DNA from: Bordetella parapertussis
GTDB taxonomy: Bacteria; Pseudomonadota; Gammaproteobacteria; Burkholderiales; Burkholderiaceae_B
Direction: 5' to 3'
Assembly (NCBI GenBank): GCA_945903445.1
Contig: CAMDNZ010000024.1
Location: 1-44,757, forward strand
Length of the DNA: 44,757 nucleotides
Shown here one piece after another: positions 1-8,731 of the stretch (its first letter is position 1; the number at the start of each line of letters is the position of its first letter). The notes beneath the pieces were generated by a model. It did no database searches, had not been told where the DNA came from, and worked only from the letters and a program-made list of their open reading frames with translations. Position numbers and translations under genes: made by a program.

Positions 1-150
1 GAAATACAGGCCCGGTTCGGTGATGACGCGGCGGACTTCGCCTAGGGTGAATTGAAGCGCATAGTCGCGCTCGCGCACGACGAACACGCAGGATGACAAC
101 ACGGCCAGAGCAATGACGAGACCGACGAGATAGGGAAAAAAGCGTTGCAT
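1..150 (-). CDS. hflC: HflC, SPFH-domain modulator of FtsH protease (partial, N-terminal 50 residues)
   Basis: Partial gene cut by the window edge; only the first 50 codons are visible. The start ATG is at 148-150 and the protein opens with MQRFFPYLVGLVIALAVL, a short N-terminal signal anchor, followed by the start of the prohibitin-like region (VVRERDYALQFTLGEV, then an EPGLYF stretch). In characterised bacteria HflC pairs with HflK in the inner membrane. The complex faces the periplasm and modulates the FtsH protease. It begins 19 bp after the hflK stop on the same strand, the standard hflKC arrangement. Identity rests on the N-terminus plus context; the C-terminal part lies outside the window. 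Confidence 0.9.
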   Translation of the reverse strand, partial: MQRFFPYLVGLVIALAVLSSCVFVVRERDYALQFTLGEVRRVITEPGLYF

Positions 151-169
151 GATGATGATCTCCGGTCGG

Positions 170-1492
170 TCAGCGGTTCGGGCGGTCGCGCGTCAGCGTG
201 TTTTGATTGACGCCCGAGTGACTCGCACCCGATTGACCGGCGTTGCCGGAGGAACCCGAAGTGCGTTGCGGCGCTTGAGGAATGGAAGGCGTTGCGGCAC
301 CCGGCAGGCTCAGCGTGGACTGCGCCTGGCCCGTGCGGCCCGCGTCTTGTGCGGCTTGCTGAATGATCTTGTCCAGCGGCAAATACATCATGTTGTTGCC
401 ATTGGCCGTATCGATCATCACCTTGCTGGCGCTACCAAAGACCGCTTGCATGGTTTCGAGGTACAGACGCTCGCGCATGATTTGCGGCGAACGCGCGTGC
501 TCGTTCAAGATGGAGACAAAACGTGCTGCGTTACCCTGGGCATCGCCCACCACCTTGGCCTTGTAACCCTCGGCTTGTTCGGTCATGCGCGACGCCTGAC
601 CGGCTGCCAATGGAATCACTTGGTTGGCGTAGGCCTCACCTTCGCTGATCTGACGCTCGCGATCTTGACCGGCCTTGATGGCATCGTCGAATGCGGCTTG
701 CACTTGCTCGGGCGGCTGCACGTTCTGGATGGCGACCGACTCGACCTGCACGCCGGTGTTGTAGCGATCCAGAATCTGCTGCATCAGCTTTTGCACCGAC
801 AGCGCGATCTCGGTCCGGCCTTCGTACAAGACGAAATCCATGCTTTGTTTGCCGACGATTTCACGCATGGCGGTCTCGGACGCTTGACGCACCGAGTCGT
901 CCGGATTGCGCGTGGCGAACAGATAGTTGCGTGCGCCGTTCTCATCGCTTTGCAAGCGATATTGCACGACAAACTGCATGTCGATGATGTTTTCGTCGGT
1001 GGTCAGCATCAGCGACTCGGCCAGCATCTTGTTGCCGGCATTGCCACGGAAGCCCACCTCGAAAGTACGCACCTGCGACACGTTGACCAGCTCGTGCTCT
1101 TGAATGGGGTACGGCAGACGCCATTGGATACCGGCCGGCGTGGTCTTGATGTACTTGCCGAATTGGGTGATGACCGCGACTTGGCCTTCCTGAACGATGA
1201 AGATGCCGCTGGCCAACCACGCACCCACGACCACTGCGGCGATGACGCCGCCACCGATGCGTATGCTGCGCGGCGACGGACCTTCGCCCCCACCGCCGCC
1301 GGGCCGTTGAGGCTGACGCGGGCCGCCGCCTTTGCCACGCCCGAACAGACCGCCCAGGCGATTATTGAAATCGCGCCAGACCTCGTCGAGGTCGGGTGGA
1401 CCATCGGGCCGATTGCCCTGAGGGCGACGCGGCGGCTCTGAGCCGTTGTTATTGTTTCCACGACCCCAGCCGGGATCGGTTAGATTGAACAT
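170..1492 (-). CDS. hflK: HflK, SPFH-domain modulator of FtsH protease
   Basis: 440-residue HflK. The start chosen is the ATG at 1490-1492, giving MFNLTDPGWGRG, the family's usual N-terminus. An upstream in-frame start would overlap the end of hflX and add ten non-conserved residues. The N-terminal ~80 residues are Gly/Pro/Asn-rich and cytoplasmic. They are followed by one membrane segment (around GGVIAAVVVGAWLASG) and a long SPFH/prohibitin domain containing the typical QFGKY and QNVQPPEQVQAAFDDA stretches. The C-terminal tail is Ser/Gly/Gln-rich and low in complexity. With HflC it forms the periplasm-facing assembly around FtsH. It starts 5 bp after the hflX stop with no clear Shine-Dalgarno sequence, so translation is probably coupled to hflX. 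Confidence 0.96.
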   Translation of the reverse strand: MFNLTDPGWGRGNNNNGSEPPRRPQGNRPDGPPDLDEVWRDFNNRLGGLFGRGKGGGPRQPQRPGGGGGEGPSPRSIRIGGGVIAAVVVGAWLASGIFIVQEGQVAVITQFGKYIKTTPAGIQWRLPYPIQEHELVNVSQVRTFEVGFRGNAGNKMLAESLMLTTDENIIDMQFVVQYRLQSDENGARNYLFATRNPDDSVRQASETAMREIVGKQSMDFVLYEGRTEIALSVQKLMQQILDRYNTGVQVESVAIQNVQPPEQVQAAFDDAIKAGQDRERQISEGEAYANQVIPLAAGQASRMTEQAEGYKAKVVGDAQGNAARFVSILNEHARSPQIMRERLYLETMQAVFGSASKVMIDTANGNNMMYLPLDKIIQQAAQDAGRTGQAQSTLSLPGAATPSIPQAPQRTSGSSGNAGQSGASHSGVNQNTLTRDRPNR

Positions 1493-1497
1493 TTTGC

Positions 1498-2583
1498 TTA
1501 TTCGACGCATGGGTTTCCGCAATCTGACCGGCGTGTTGCAATTGCCCCGCGCAACGCCTCTAGACCAGCGCGCTCGGCGGCGCTTACAAACACTCGCGCA
1601 ATACTACCATGCGAGTCGTATTCTACCCTGGGCGCCAGGCCCGCCAGGTCGATCTTGTTATAGACCAGTATTGTAGGGATCTCTGCCGCACCAATATCGG
1701 CAAGCACTTTATTCACCTCGAATATCTGCTCGTCGCGCTGCGGGCTGGCCGCATCGACCACATGCAACAGCAGATCGGCATGGGTCGCTTCCTCGAGCGT
1801 GGCCTTGAACGCCGCAATCAATTGAGGGGGCAAGTCGCGAATAAAACCCACAGTATCGGAAATTGTCACCGACCCTGCCCCTTCGATCCAAATGCGTCGA
1901 GTGGTGGTGTCCAAAGTTGCAAACAACTGATCGGCCACGTAGGTACCGGCACGCGTCAAGGCGTTGAACAGGGTCGATTTCCCGGCGTTGGTATAGCCCA
2001 CCAGGGATACCGACAGCGCACCGCCCCGAGCGCGCGAGCGCCGCTGAGTGCGCCGCTGACGTTCGACCCGGTCGAGCCGTTCACGCAGCAACTTGACCTT
2101 GTCGCCGATAATCCGGCGATCCATTTCCAACTGTGCCTCGCCTGGTCCGCGCATGCCGATACCGCCACGCTGACGCTCCAGGTGAGTCCACATGCGGGTG
2201 AGGCGAGTCGCCAAATGCTGCAACTGCGCCAATTCGACCTGCAACTTGCCTTCATGGCTTTTGGCGCGAAGCGCGAAAATATCCAAAATGAGCGCCACCC
2301 GATCGACCACGCGCATATTGAACTCACGTTCGAGATTGCGCTGTTGGGCGGGCGATAAGGGTTGGTCGAACAAAACGACCTGCGCGTCATGGGTCTTGGC
2401 GACCAGCACGGCTTCTTCGACTTTGCCCGATCCAATGAAATACTTGGCATCGGGACGATCGCGGCGGGCTCGCACAATGTCGACGATCTCGGCTCCCGCG
2501 CCTCGCGCCAGCATGACGAACTCTTCGGCATGAGCGGCATAGTCGGGCGAACCAAGGTCTACAGTCAAAATCAATGTACGCAT
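1498..2583 (-). CDS. hflX: HflX, ribosome-associated GTPase
   Basis: 361-residue GTPase that, in studied bacteria, splits stalled or heat-damaged ribosomes. The start is placed at the ATG at 2581-2583 (MRTLILTVDL), preceded by a GAGG motif about 10 nt upstream; a longer form from 2613 is possible. The N-terminal HflX domain holds the conserved KYFIGSGKVEE stretch. A basic coiled-coil linker (RLDRVERQRRTQRRSRARGG) leads into the G domain with G1 GYTNAGKS (about 196-203), G3 DTVGF (243-247) and G4 NKID (309-312). The GMRGPGEAQLE motif of the family is present. It lies between hfq and hflK as in many proteobacteria. A possible terminator lies upstream, between hfq and this gene. Confidence 0.95.
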   Translation of the reverse strand: MRTLILTVDLGSPDYAAHAEEFVMLARGAGAEIVDIVRARRDRPDAKYFIGSGKVEEAVLVAKTHDAQVVLFDQPLSPAQQRNLEREFNMRVVDRVALILDIFALRAKSHEGKLQVELAQLQHLATRLTRMWTHLERQRGGIGMRGPGEAQLEMDRRIIGDKVKLLRERLDRVERQRRTQRRSRARGGALSVSLVGYTNAGKSTLFNALTRAGTYVADQLFATLDTTTRRIWIEGAGSVTISDTVGFIRDLPPQLIAAFKATLEEATHADLLLHVVDAASPQRDEQIFEVNKVLADIGAAEIPTILVYNKIDLAGLAPRVEYDSHGSIARVFVSAAERAGLEALRGAIATRRSDCGNPCVE

Positions 2584-2700
2584 GGGGTCTCGACCTCGCA
2601 TAGGGGTAGGCACTCACGCGCAGGGCTGCGGCAGGTCTTGATCAAAATAGGCAGTATCGGCAATGGAAACAATTGGATGGTGTTCGCGGCTGCGAACGTG

Positions 2701-2732
2701 AAAATGCCCGTCGGCGCAAGGGCGCGGCGGGC
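2701..2732 (-). terminator. Possible intrinsic terminator or attenuator between hfq and hflX
   Basis: On the minus strand a GC-rich stem (GCCCGCCGCGC pairing with GCGCCGACGGGC, one bulge, 4-nt loop) is followed directly by A then TTTT. It begins about 25 bp after the hfq stop and ends about 118 bp before hflX. It could end transcripts covering hfq alone while part of the transcription continues into hflX-hflK-hflC. The U-run is short, so partial termination is more likely than complete. Confidence 0.4.
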
Positions 2733-2757
2733 AAAAGAGCCTTCGGTCGATGCGGAC

Positions 2758-2994
2758 TTATTCAGCGGGGGCATCCACCGCGAAATTAACGGCGCGCGCG
2801 GGCACCACGGTCGAAATGGCGTGTTTGTAGACCATTTGAGTAACGGTGTTGCGCAGCAGGACGACGTATTGATCGAAGGATTCGATCTGACCTTGCAGCT
2901 TGATGCCGTTGACCAGGTAAATAGACACGGGCACATGATCTTTGCGCAGTGCGTTCAGGAAAGGATCTTGCAGCATTTGCCCTTTATTGCTCAT
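2758..2994 (-). CDS. hfq: Hfq, RNA chaperone
   Basis: 78-residue Hfq, the ring-forming Sm-like protein that pairs small RNAs with mRNAs. The start is the ATG at 2992-2994 (MSNKGQMLQDPFLN); the open frame extends upstream to 3270, but only this start gives the family N-terminus. The Sm1 motif (PVSIYLVNGIKLQGQIESFD) and Sm2 motif (YKHAISTVVP) are intact. They include the proximal-face Q, K and YKHA residues that bind U-rich RNA. The C-terminal tail is short (ARAVNFAVDAPAE), as in other betaproteobacteria. It lies 124 bp downstream of hisC, a spacer long enough to hold its own promoter. Confidence 0.98.
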   Translation of the reverse strand: MSNKGQMLQDPFLNALRKDHVPVSIYLVNGIKLQGQIESFDQYVVLLRNTVTQMVYKHAISTVVPARAVNFAVDAPAE

Positions 2995-3118
2995 TGGCCA
3001 GGCTCCAGGTTGTTGTTTTGGTGGGGTGTCGGGGGTAAAAGCGTACTCTACAGGGTTTTCCCAGGCGGTGCCACAGAGCGCCGCGAATGCATCCGACTGC
3101 GAATCCGGTAACAGCGCA

Positions 3119-4189
3119 CTATTTGGGTAGCCGATCAAGAGCCGCCAATAACGCGGCGTTCTGAGCCTCGCTACCCACCGTGATTCGCAAGAAATCGGCG
3201 ATGCGCGGTTTGTCGAAGTGGCGAACCAGCACGCCTTGCGCGCGCAAGAAAGCGGCGATCGACGCAGCATCGGTCTTGAGGTGACGGGCGAAGACGAAGT
3301 TGGCCTTGGAGGGCAGCACGTCGAAGTCGCGCTCGATCAAACCAGCGGTAACGACCTCGCGCTGGGCAATCACGAAGGCGCAAGCCTCGGCAAAATAGGC
3401 TTCGTCGTCCATGGCAGCGGTGGCACCCGCTTCGGCCAGACGATCGATCGGGTAGGAGTTGAAGCTGTTTTTCACGCGCTGCAAGCCGTCGATCAATTCT
3501 GCCGGGCCGATGGCATAACCCACGCGCAATCCCGCCAGCGACCGCGATTTCGACAATGTATGCACCGTCAACACGTTAGGCATCGACTGGGTCAAGGGTA
3601 CGGAAGACTCGGCACCAAAATCCACGTAGGCTTCATCCACCACCACGACCGCCTGCGTGTTGGCACGAGCGATTTCGGCGATGTGCTCACGAGTGAGCGC
3701 CACACCAGTCGGCGCGTTCGGGTTGGGCAGGATGATGCCACCCGCAGGACGTGCCGAATCGACATAGTCGCTCGCGCGAATGCGAAACGCATCGTCTAAG
3801 GGCACCGTTTCGGAATCGATACCGTACAGGCCGCAGTAGACCGGATAAAAGCTGTAGCTGATATCCGGGAAACGCAAAGGGCCGTGCGCTTGCTTAAGCA
3901 AGCCCAAAAAGATGTGCGCCAACACCTCGTCCGACCCGTTGCCCACGAACACGCAGGACGCATCGACCTTGTGATGACGCGCGATGGCCGAACGCAAGCG
4001 ATCGGAACAAGGATCGGGGTACAAACGCAAACTGTCGTTGACCGCTGCCGAGATTGCGGCCAGCGCCTGGGGTGACGGCCCCAGGGGGTGCTCGTTGGTG
4101 TTTAACTTGACCAGATTGGGGATCTTGGGTTGTTCGCCCGGCACGTAAGGATCCAGCTGCCCGACCAGGGCACTCCAGTAGCGGCTCAT
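3119..4189 (-). CDS. hisC: Histidinol-phosphate aminotransferase
   Basis: 356-residue class I/II PLP aminotransferase that converts imidazole-acetol phosphate and glutamate to histidinol phosphate in histidine synthesis. Family marks in order: KLNTNEHPLGPSP near residue 30, YPDP near 57, PNPNAPTG (155-162), DEAYVDF (185-191), and the PLP-binding lysine in TLSKSRSLAGLR (K214). Length is normal. The ATG at 4187-4189 lacks an obvious ribosome-binding site and lies 13 bp from the der stop, so translation is probably coupled. Many betaproteobacteria carry two hisC copies, and this one sits outside any his operon. An aromatic-transaminase side role cannot be excluded from sequence alone. Confidence 0.93.
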   Translation of the reverse strand: MSRYWSALVGQLDPYVPGEQPKIPNLVKLNTNEHPLGPSPQALAAISAAVNDSLRLYPDPCSDRLRSAIARHHKVDASCVFVGNGSDEVLAHIFLGLLKQAHGPLRFPDISYSFYPVYCGLYGIDSETVPLDDAFRIRASDYVDSARPAGGIILPNPNAPTGVALTREHIAEIARANTQAVVVVDEAYVDFGAESSVPLTQSMPNVLTVHTLSKSRSLAGLRVGYAIGPAELIDGLQRVKNSFNSYPIDRLAEAGATAAMDDEAYFAEACAFVIAQREVVTAGLIERDFDVLPSKANFVFARHLKTDAASIAAFLRAQGVLVRHFDKPRIADFLRITVGSEAQNAALLAALDRLPK

Positions 4190-4202
4190 GATGTCAGCGG
4201 TT

Positions 4203-5573
4203 TTAGATGTACGGATTCTTCGAGGACTTGAATTCGACTCGCAGCGGCGTGCCGTTCAAATTGAAGGCTTCACGGAAACGCGTTTCCAGATAGCGGCGAT
4301 AGGTATCGGCAATGTCGTCCAAACCGCTGCCATGCACGACGATCAAGGGCGGATTCTGGCCGCCCTGGTGGGCGTAGCGCATCTTGGGACGGAAAATGCC
4401 TTTGCGCAGCGGCTGCTGCTGCTCGATCGCCGACTGCAACTCACGCGTGAGCTTAGGCGTAGACAACTTCGCGAAGGCGGCGGCGTGCGCCTCGTTGATC
4501 GACTTGAGCACCTGATTGATGCCCTGCCCGGTCAAGGCCGACATCGTGTGGACTCGCGCGAACGACAGAAAACGCATCTTGCGGCGGAACTCGCGCTCGA
4601 TACGCTCGCGCTGATCGTCGTCCAGGCCATCCCACTTGTTGACCGCAACCACCACGGCACGTCCGCTTTCCAGCACGAAGCCCGCAATGTGCGCATCTTG
4701 ATCGGACACCTCGGTCTGCGCGTCGATCATCAGCAGCACCACGTTGCTGGCCTCGATGGCCTGCAAGGTCTTGATGACCGAGAACTTCTCGATGGCCTCG
4801 AACACCTTGCCGCGCTTGCGCAAGCCTGCGGTGTCGATCAAGGTATAACGTTTGCCGCCCCGATCGAATTCGATTTCGATGGCGTCGCGCGTGGTGCCGG
4901 GCATGTCGAACGCAATCACGCGTTCTTCGCCCAGCAGCGTGTTGATCATGGTCGATTTGCCCACATTGGGACGACCGACGATGGCCAGCTTGATGCGGTG
5001 ATCGTGCGGCAGATCGGGCATCTCGGGCTCGGCGCCCTCTGCCACTTCTTCGCCTTCCATGGGCTCGGGCAATCGTTCGCCCATACCCTCGAGCGCCAGT
5101 TCGATCAGATCGACGATACCGTCGCCATGAGCGGCCGAAATAGGTTGCGGTTCGCCCAGGCCCAGCTCGTAGAAATCGGCAGCCGCACGCTCGCCACGTC
5201 CTTCGGCCTTGTTGACGGCAAGGATGACCCGGCGGCTATTACGGCGCAACAGATTGGCGATGTCGTGGTCGTGGCCGTTGACGCCTGCCCGACCATCGAC
5301 CAGAAAGATCACCACATCGGCCTCGGCGATGGCCTGGGTGGTCTGCTTGGCCATATGGGCCAGGATGCCTTCCTTGGTGACCGGCTCGAAACCGCCGGTA
5401 TCGATAACGATGAAGGGCACCTCGCCCACCCGCCCTTCACCGTAATGGCGATCGCGCGTGAGGCCGGCGAAATCGGCCACCAACGCCGCACGCGAACGCG
5501 TCAGGCGGTTAAAGAGGGTTGACTTGCCCACATTGGGGCGGCCAACCAGAGCGACGACGGGCTTCAAAGACAC
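4203..5573 (-). CDS. der: Der (EngA), double GTPase for 50S ribosome assembly
   Basis: 456-residue essential GTPase acting in late 50S subunit maturation. It has two consecutive G domains: G1 GRPNVGKS at 11-18 with G4 NKAE at 121-124, and a second G1 GRPNVGKS at 200-207 with DTAG near 247 and G4 NKWD at 312-315. A KH-like C-terminal domain follows, ending FKSSKNPYI. The linker between the G domains is acidic (PEPMEGEEVAEGAEPE). The start is a GTG at 5571-5573 with no strong Shine-Dalgarno sequence, 21 bp after the bamB stop. The bamB-der pairing on one strand is common in proteobacteria. Confidence 0.98.
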   Translation of the reverse strand: MSLKPVVALVGRPNVGKSTLFNRLTRSRAALVADFAGLTRDRHYGEGRVGEVPFIVIDTGGFEPVTKEGILAHMAKQTTQAIAEADVVIFLVDGRAGVNGHDHDIANLLRRNSRRVILAVNKAEGRGERAAADFYELGLGEPQPISAAHGDGIVDLIELALEGMGERLPEPMEGEEVAEGAEPEMPDLPHDHRIKLAIVGRPNVGKSTMINTLLGEERVIAFDMPGTTRDAIEIEFDRGGKRYTLIDTAGLRKRGKVFEAIEKFSVIKTLQAIEASNVVLLMIDAQTEVSDQDAHIAGFVLESGRAVVVAVNKWDGLDDDQRERIEREFRRKMRFLSFARVHTMSALTGQGINQVLKSINEAHAAAFAKLSTPKLTRELQSAIEQQQPLRKGIFRPKMRYAHQGGQNPPLIVVHGSGLDDIADTYRRYLETRFREAFNLNGTPLRVEFKSSKNPYI

Positions 5574-5594
5574 GATAGGGCCAAAAGTAATGAA

Positions 5595-6755
5595 TCAGTA
5601 TTTAGCGTCGAGCATGACGAGATTGCCATTGCCCGTTTGCACAAGAATACCGCGTGACGTGCTGGTCAGCGGCGACACCACGGCCCCACCTCCGACGGAC
5701 ACGCGGCCCAACAATTTGCCGTCGCCTATCGACAGCATGTGGACGTAGCCCTCGTAATCGCCGACAGCCAGGGCACCGCCCAATATCGCCGGAGCCGTCA
5801 ATGCGCGGTTGCGCAAAGCCGTCTGCTTCCAGACGCTGGTGCCGTCCTGCAAAGCGAAGGCGCTGACGCCGCCGTGCTGATCGCTGGCGAACGCGAACCG
5901 TTCGTTCAAATCCATGCCGCTGCTGCTGGAGAAATCCTTGGCCCACAGCGGGCGTCCGCCCTGGGTCACGTCAAAGCAGGTGATACGGCCTTGATAGGCC
6001 ACCGCGCACAACAAAGGACCGACCATGCGAGGCGCGCCCACCACGTCGGTCAGTCGCTCGAGGTCGCTGGCGCCACGGGGCGAAGCCACCGTGCCTTCCC
6101 ATTGGACGTTACCGCTGGCGGCATCGATGGCCAATAACTTACCACCGGGTAAACCGGTGATGACCAAGCCTTCGACCATGGCCAGTTGCGAAGGCGCTTG
6201 CAGTGCCAAGGCGGGGCCGGGGCGTTGGATGTTCCAGAGGCGCTCGCCGCTGTTCACATCGAATGCCTGGATGCGGTAATCGCCACTGCGAACAACCACC
6301 ATGTTATAGCCGACGATCGGCGCAATGGTGACGTTGCTATTCGCACGGGTGCGCCATTTTTCACGGCCACCATCGTCATAGGCGATGATTTCGCCGTTCA
6401 GCGCGGCCACGACGGTCGTGGTGCCGTCGCTGCCGACACCGGCCGACAAGCGCGTATCGGCATCGGCGCGCCAGCGCTCGGCGCCGGTTTGCAAGTCGTA
6501 CTTGCCGACGCGCCCATTGGGGGTCGCGGCGTACACGCCATCGTTGACGACGACCGGCACGAAACCCGTACCACTGCCGCTGCCTACGGAAGCGTTCCAG
6601 ATCGTGGACAAATTGACGGCGGCCGGATATTCGGTCAATTCGGCCGGGCGGTTGCGATCGTCATCGGACGAGAACAAACCGCAAGCCGACAGGGTCAGGG
6701 CCACGCAACCGGCCAATGCAAACCGGGAAGCCCGGCGCGCGAGGGTGCCATTCAT
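5595..6755 (-). CDS. bamB: BamB, outer-membrane protein assembly lipoprotein
   Basis: 386-residue lipoprotein of the BAM complex, which inserts beta-barrel proteins into the outer membrane. The chosen start (ATG 6753-6755) follows a GGAG motif by about 9 nt; a GTG five codons upstream is the alternative. The signal peptide ends in a lipobox LSAC with the lipidated cysteine at residue 25. The mature part is built of PQQ-like beta-propeller repeats (for example VYAATPNGRVGKYDLQTG, IAYDDGGREKWR, LLAIDAASGNVQWEG, VHMLSIGDGKLLGR). It starts 4 bp after the yfgM stop, so the two are co-translated, matching their common pairing in proteobacteria. Confidence 0.96.
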   Translation of the reverse strand: MNGTLARRASRFALAGCVALTLSACGLFSSDDDRNRPAELTEYPAAVNLSTIWNASVGSGSGTGFVPVVVNDGVYAATPNGRVGKYDLQTGAERWRADADTRLSAGVGSDGTTTVVAALNGEIIAYDDGGREKWRTRANSNVTIAPIVGYNMVVVRSGDYRIQAFDVNSGERLWNIQRPGPALALQAPSQLAMVEGLVITGLPGGKLLAIDAASGNVQWEGTVASPRGASDLERLTDVVGAPRMVGPLLCAVAYQGRITCFDVTQGGRPLWAKDFSSSSGMDLNERFAFASDQHGGVSAFALQDGTSVWKQTALRNRALTAPAILGGALAVGDYEGYVHMLSIGDGKLLGRVSVGGGAVVSPLTSTSRGILVQTGNGNLVMLDAKY

Positions 6756-6759
6756 CACA

Positions 6760-7398
6760 TCACACTCCACTCAAGGCATCCAGCTTGAGCTGAACTGCCT
6801 GCGTCAACGGATCGCTCTGACCCAGCAGGGTTAGGGCTTCTTGCCATGCCTGGCGAGCGTCCTCAGATTTGCCCTGCTCAGCCAGGATATCGCCACGGCG
6901 ATCGGCATATAGGGCGGCAAACGATGCAGGCGGCGACTGCAATTGTGCTGAGGCCTCGTCGTATTTCTTCTGATCCAACAGGATACCCGCCAGTCGAACT
7001 CGCGCCAGCGGTTGCAGCACGGCATGCGCCGGCTGCTTGAGCAACCATTCGAGCTGCGCACGCGCGCCATCGGGATCGTTCTGTTTCAGTAGTGCATCGG
7101 CAGCCACCAACACTCCGCGGCCGGTATAGGCACTATCGGCGTAATCCTTGCGCAGCGTCTCGGAGGCGGCTTTGACTTGCGAGACCGAATCGGCGCCACC
7201 GGTGCGAGCACCGTCGCTCATCGCCTCGAAATAGTTCATGGCTTGCTGGCCGCGATGATTCTGGTAGGCCTTATAGCCCGACCACCCCCCCCAGGTCAGC
7301 AACAATGCCGCGACGAACACCGTCACGGCGGTGCCGTATGTTGCCCACCACGCCTTGAGCGCGTCGAATTTTTCTTGTTCTTCCAGATCGTATGCCAT
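6760..7398 (-). CDS. yfgM: YfgM-like TPR protein, ancillary SecYEG translocon subunit
   Basis: 212-residue single-span inner-membrane protein of the YfgM family. The N-terminus (MAYDLEEQEKFDALKAWWATYG) is cytoplasmic and is followed by a membrane segment (TAVTVFVAALLLTWGGW) and a periplasmic region of TPR-like repeats (ALLKQNDPDGARAQLEWLL, ARVRLAGILLDQKKYDEA). In Escherichia coli YfgM associates with PpiD at the Sec translocon and helps hand over secreted proteins. It lies 2 bp after the hisS stop and 4 bp before bamB, so these are read together. The family assignment is firm; the function is transferred from E. coli. Confidence 0.93.
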   Translation of the reverse strand: MAYDLEEQEKFDALKAWWATYGTAVTVFVAALLLTWGGWSGYKAYQNHRGQQAMNYFEAMSDGARTGGADSVSQVKAASETLRKDYADSAYTGRGVLVAADALLKQNDPDGARAQLEWLLKQPAHAVLQPLARVRLAGILLDQKKYDEASAQLQSPPASFAALYADRRGDILAEQGKSEDARQAWQEALTLLGQSDPLTQAVQLKLDALSGV

Positions 7399-7400
7399 CG

Positions 7401-8681
7401 TCAGTTCACACTTTTCAAAGCTTGTGCCAGTTGCGCCAGGGGGACCTGGGTTTGGGTAGCGTTATCGGGACCATCGCGTAGCGGTTTGACGCTGGCGACC
7501 CCGGCCGCCACTTCATCGGCGCCCAGGATAACCGCATTTGCAGCACCGCTGGCATCGGCGCGTTTGAATTGTGCCTTGAATGACGTCGCCCCGGCGTGCA
7601 CGATCACCGACAAGCCGGCGTCGCGCAGTTGCTCGGCCACCGTCGCGGCCAGGCGCTGCGCGGCCTCGCCCTGATGCACCATGTAGACATCGCATTCGGG
7701 CGGTGCCTCGGTCGGAGCGGCCTGTTGCCACAGGTCCAGCAGACGCTCGATACCAATACCGAAACCGACTGCCGGGCTGGCTTTGCCGCCCAGCATCTGA
7801 ATCAAACCGTCGTAGCGGCCACCGCCGCATACCGTGCCTTGAGCACCGATGCGATCGGTCACCCACTCGAACACCGTCAAGTTGTAATAGTCCAAGCCCC
7901 GCACCAGACGCGGATTCAGGCGATACGCAATACCAGCATCGTCCAGACGCGCGCACAGCCCATCGAAGTGCGCGCGCGATGTCTCACCCAGGAAATCGAA
8001 CAAACGCGGCGCGCTGTCGGCCATGGCCTGCATGGCGGGATTCTTGGTGTCCAGCACGCGCAGCGGGTTGCTGTACAGGCGACGCTGACCGTCTTCGTCC
8101 AGGACCTCGCGATGGGCTTCCAGGTGAGCGATCAAGGCTTCGCGATGCGCCGCACGCTCGTCGGGCTGGCCGAGCGAATTCAATTCGAGGCGCATATCGG
8201 TCAAGCCCAGAATGCGCCACAGACGCGCCAGCATCACGATCAACTCGGCGTCCACGTCCGGACCGGCGAAGCCCAGCGCCTCGACATCGATCTGGTGAAA
8301 CTGACGATAACGTCCGCGCTGGGGGCGCTCATGGCGAAACAGCGGGCCCATCGCATACACCCGGTGCGGCCGGTCGTACAACATGCTGTGCTCGATCGCG
8401 GCGCGCACGATGCCTGCTGTCATTTCCGGACGCAGCGCCAGCGATTCCTTTTCGTTGTCGACGAAGGTGTACATCTCTTTCTCGACGATATCGGTGACTT
8501 CGCCGATTCCCCGGGTGAACAGTCGGGTCAGTTCGATCACCGGCGTTCGCATGTTGCGATAGCCGTAGCTGCGCAGCCAATCGCGTACGATGGCTTCCAA
8601 GGCTTCCCACTGAGCGGACACACCCGGCAACACGTCATTCATGCCGCGCAAGGCGGCGACTTTCTCAAATTCTGAACTCAT
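7401..8681 (-). CDS. hisS: Histidine--tRNA ligase
   Basis: 426-residue class II aminoacyl-tRNA synthetase that charges tRNA-His. The start is the ATG at 8679-8681 (MSSEFEKVAALRGMNDVLP); the open frame runs far upstream to 9077, but that part overlaps ispG and has no family features. Motif 2 (GPLFRHERPQRGRYRQFHQ, about 112-130), the histidine-specific RGLDYY motif (about 261-266) and motif 3 (GFGIGIERL, about 306-314) are intact. A C-terminal anticodon-binding domain follows. It sits 50 bp after ispG, and that spacer holds a small GC hairpin. Confidence 0.97.
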   Translation of the reverse strand: MSSEFEKVAALRGMNDVLPGVSAQWEALEAIVRDWLRSYGYRNMRTPVIELTRLFTRGIGEVTDIVEKEMYTFVDNEKESLALRPEMTAGIVRAAIEHSMLYDRPHRVYAMGPLFRHERPQRGRYRQFHQIDVEALGFAGPDVDAELIVMLARLWRILGLTDMRLELNSLGQPDERAAHREALIAHLEAHREVLDEDGQRRLYSNPLRVLDTKNPAMQAMADSAPRLFDFLGETSRAHFDGLCARLDDAGIAYRLNPRLVRGLDYYNLTVFEWVTDRIGAQGTVCGGGRYDGLIQMLGGKASPAVGFGIGIERLLDLWQQAAPTEAPPECDVYMVHQGEAAQRLAATVAEQLRDAGLSVIVHAGATSFKAQFKRADASGAANAVILGADEVAAGVASVKPLRDGPDNATQTQVPLAQLAQALKSVN

Positions 8682-8693
8682 CTTGTCGTTAAT

Positions 8694-8717
8694 CCCGCCC
8701 ACGCCATGCCGGGCGGG
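8694..8717 (-). other. GC hairpin in the ispG-hisS spacer
   Basis: A perfect 7-bp stem, CCCGCCC at 8694-8700 with GGGCGGG at 8711-8717, lies between the ispG stop and the hisS start. No T-run follows, so it is not a normal terminator. It could slow transcription, protect the mRNA end, or be chance in a GC-rich genome. Confidence 0.3.
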
Positions 8718-8731
8718 TGGGACATGCCCTT

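Noticed and set aside
3060..3100. Sigma54-like TGGCAC element upstream of hfq
   Set aside because: The -24 part matches but the -12 half lacks the GC dinucleotide at correct spacing.
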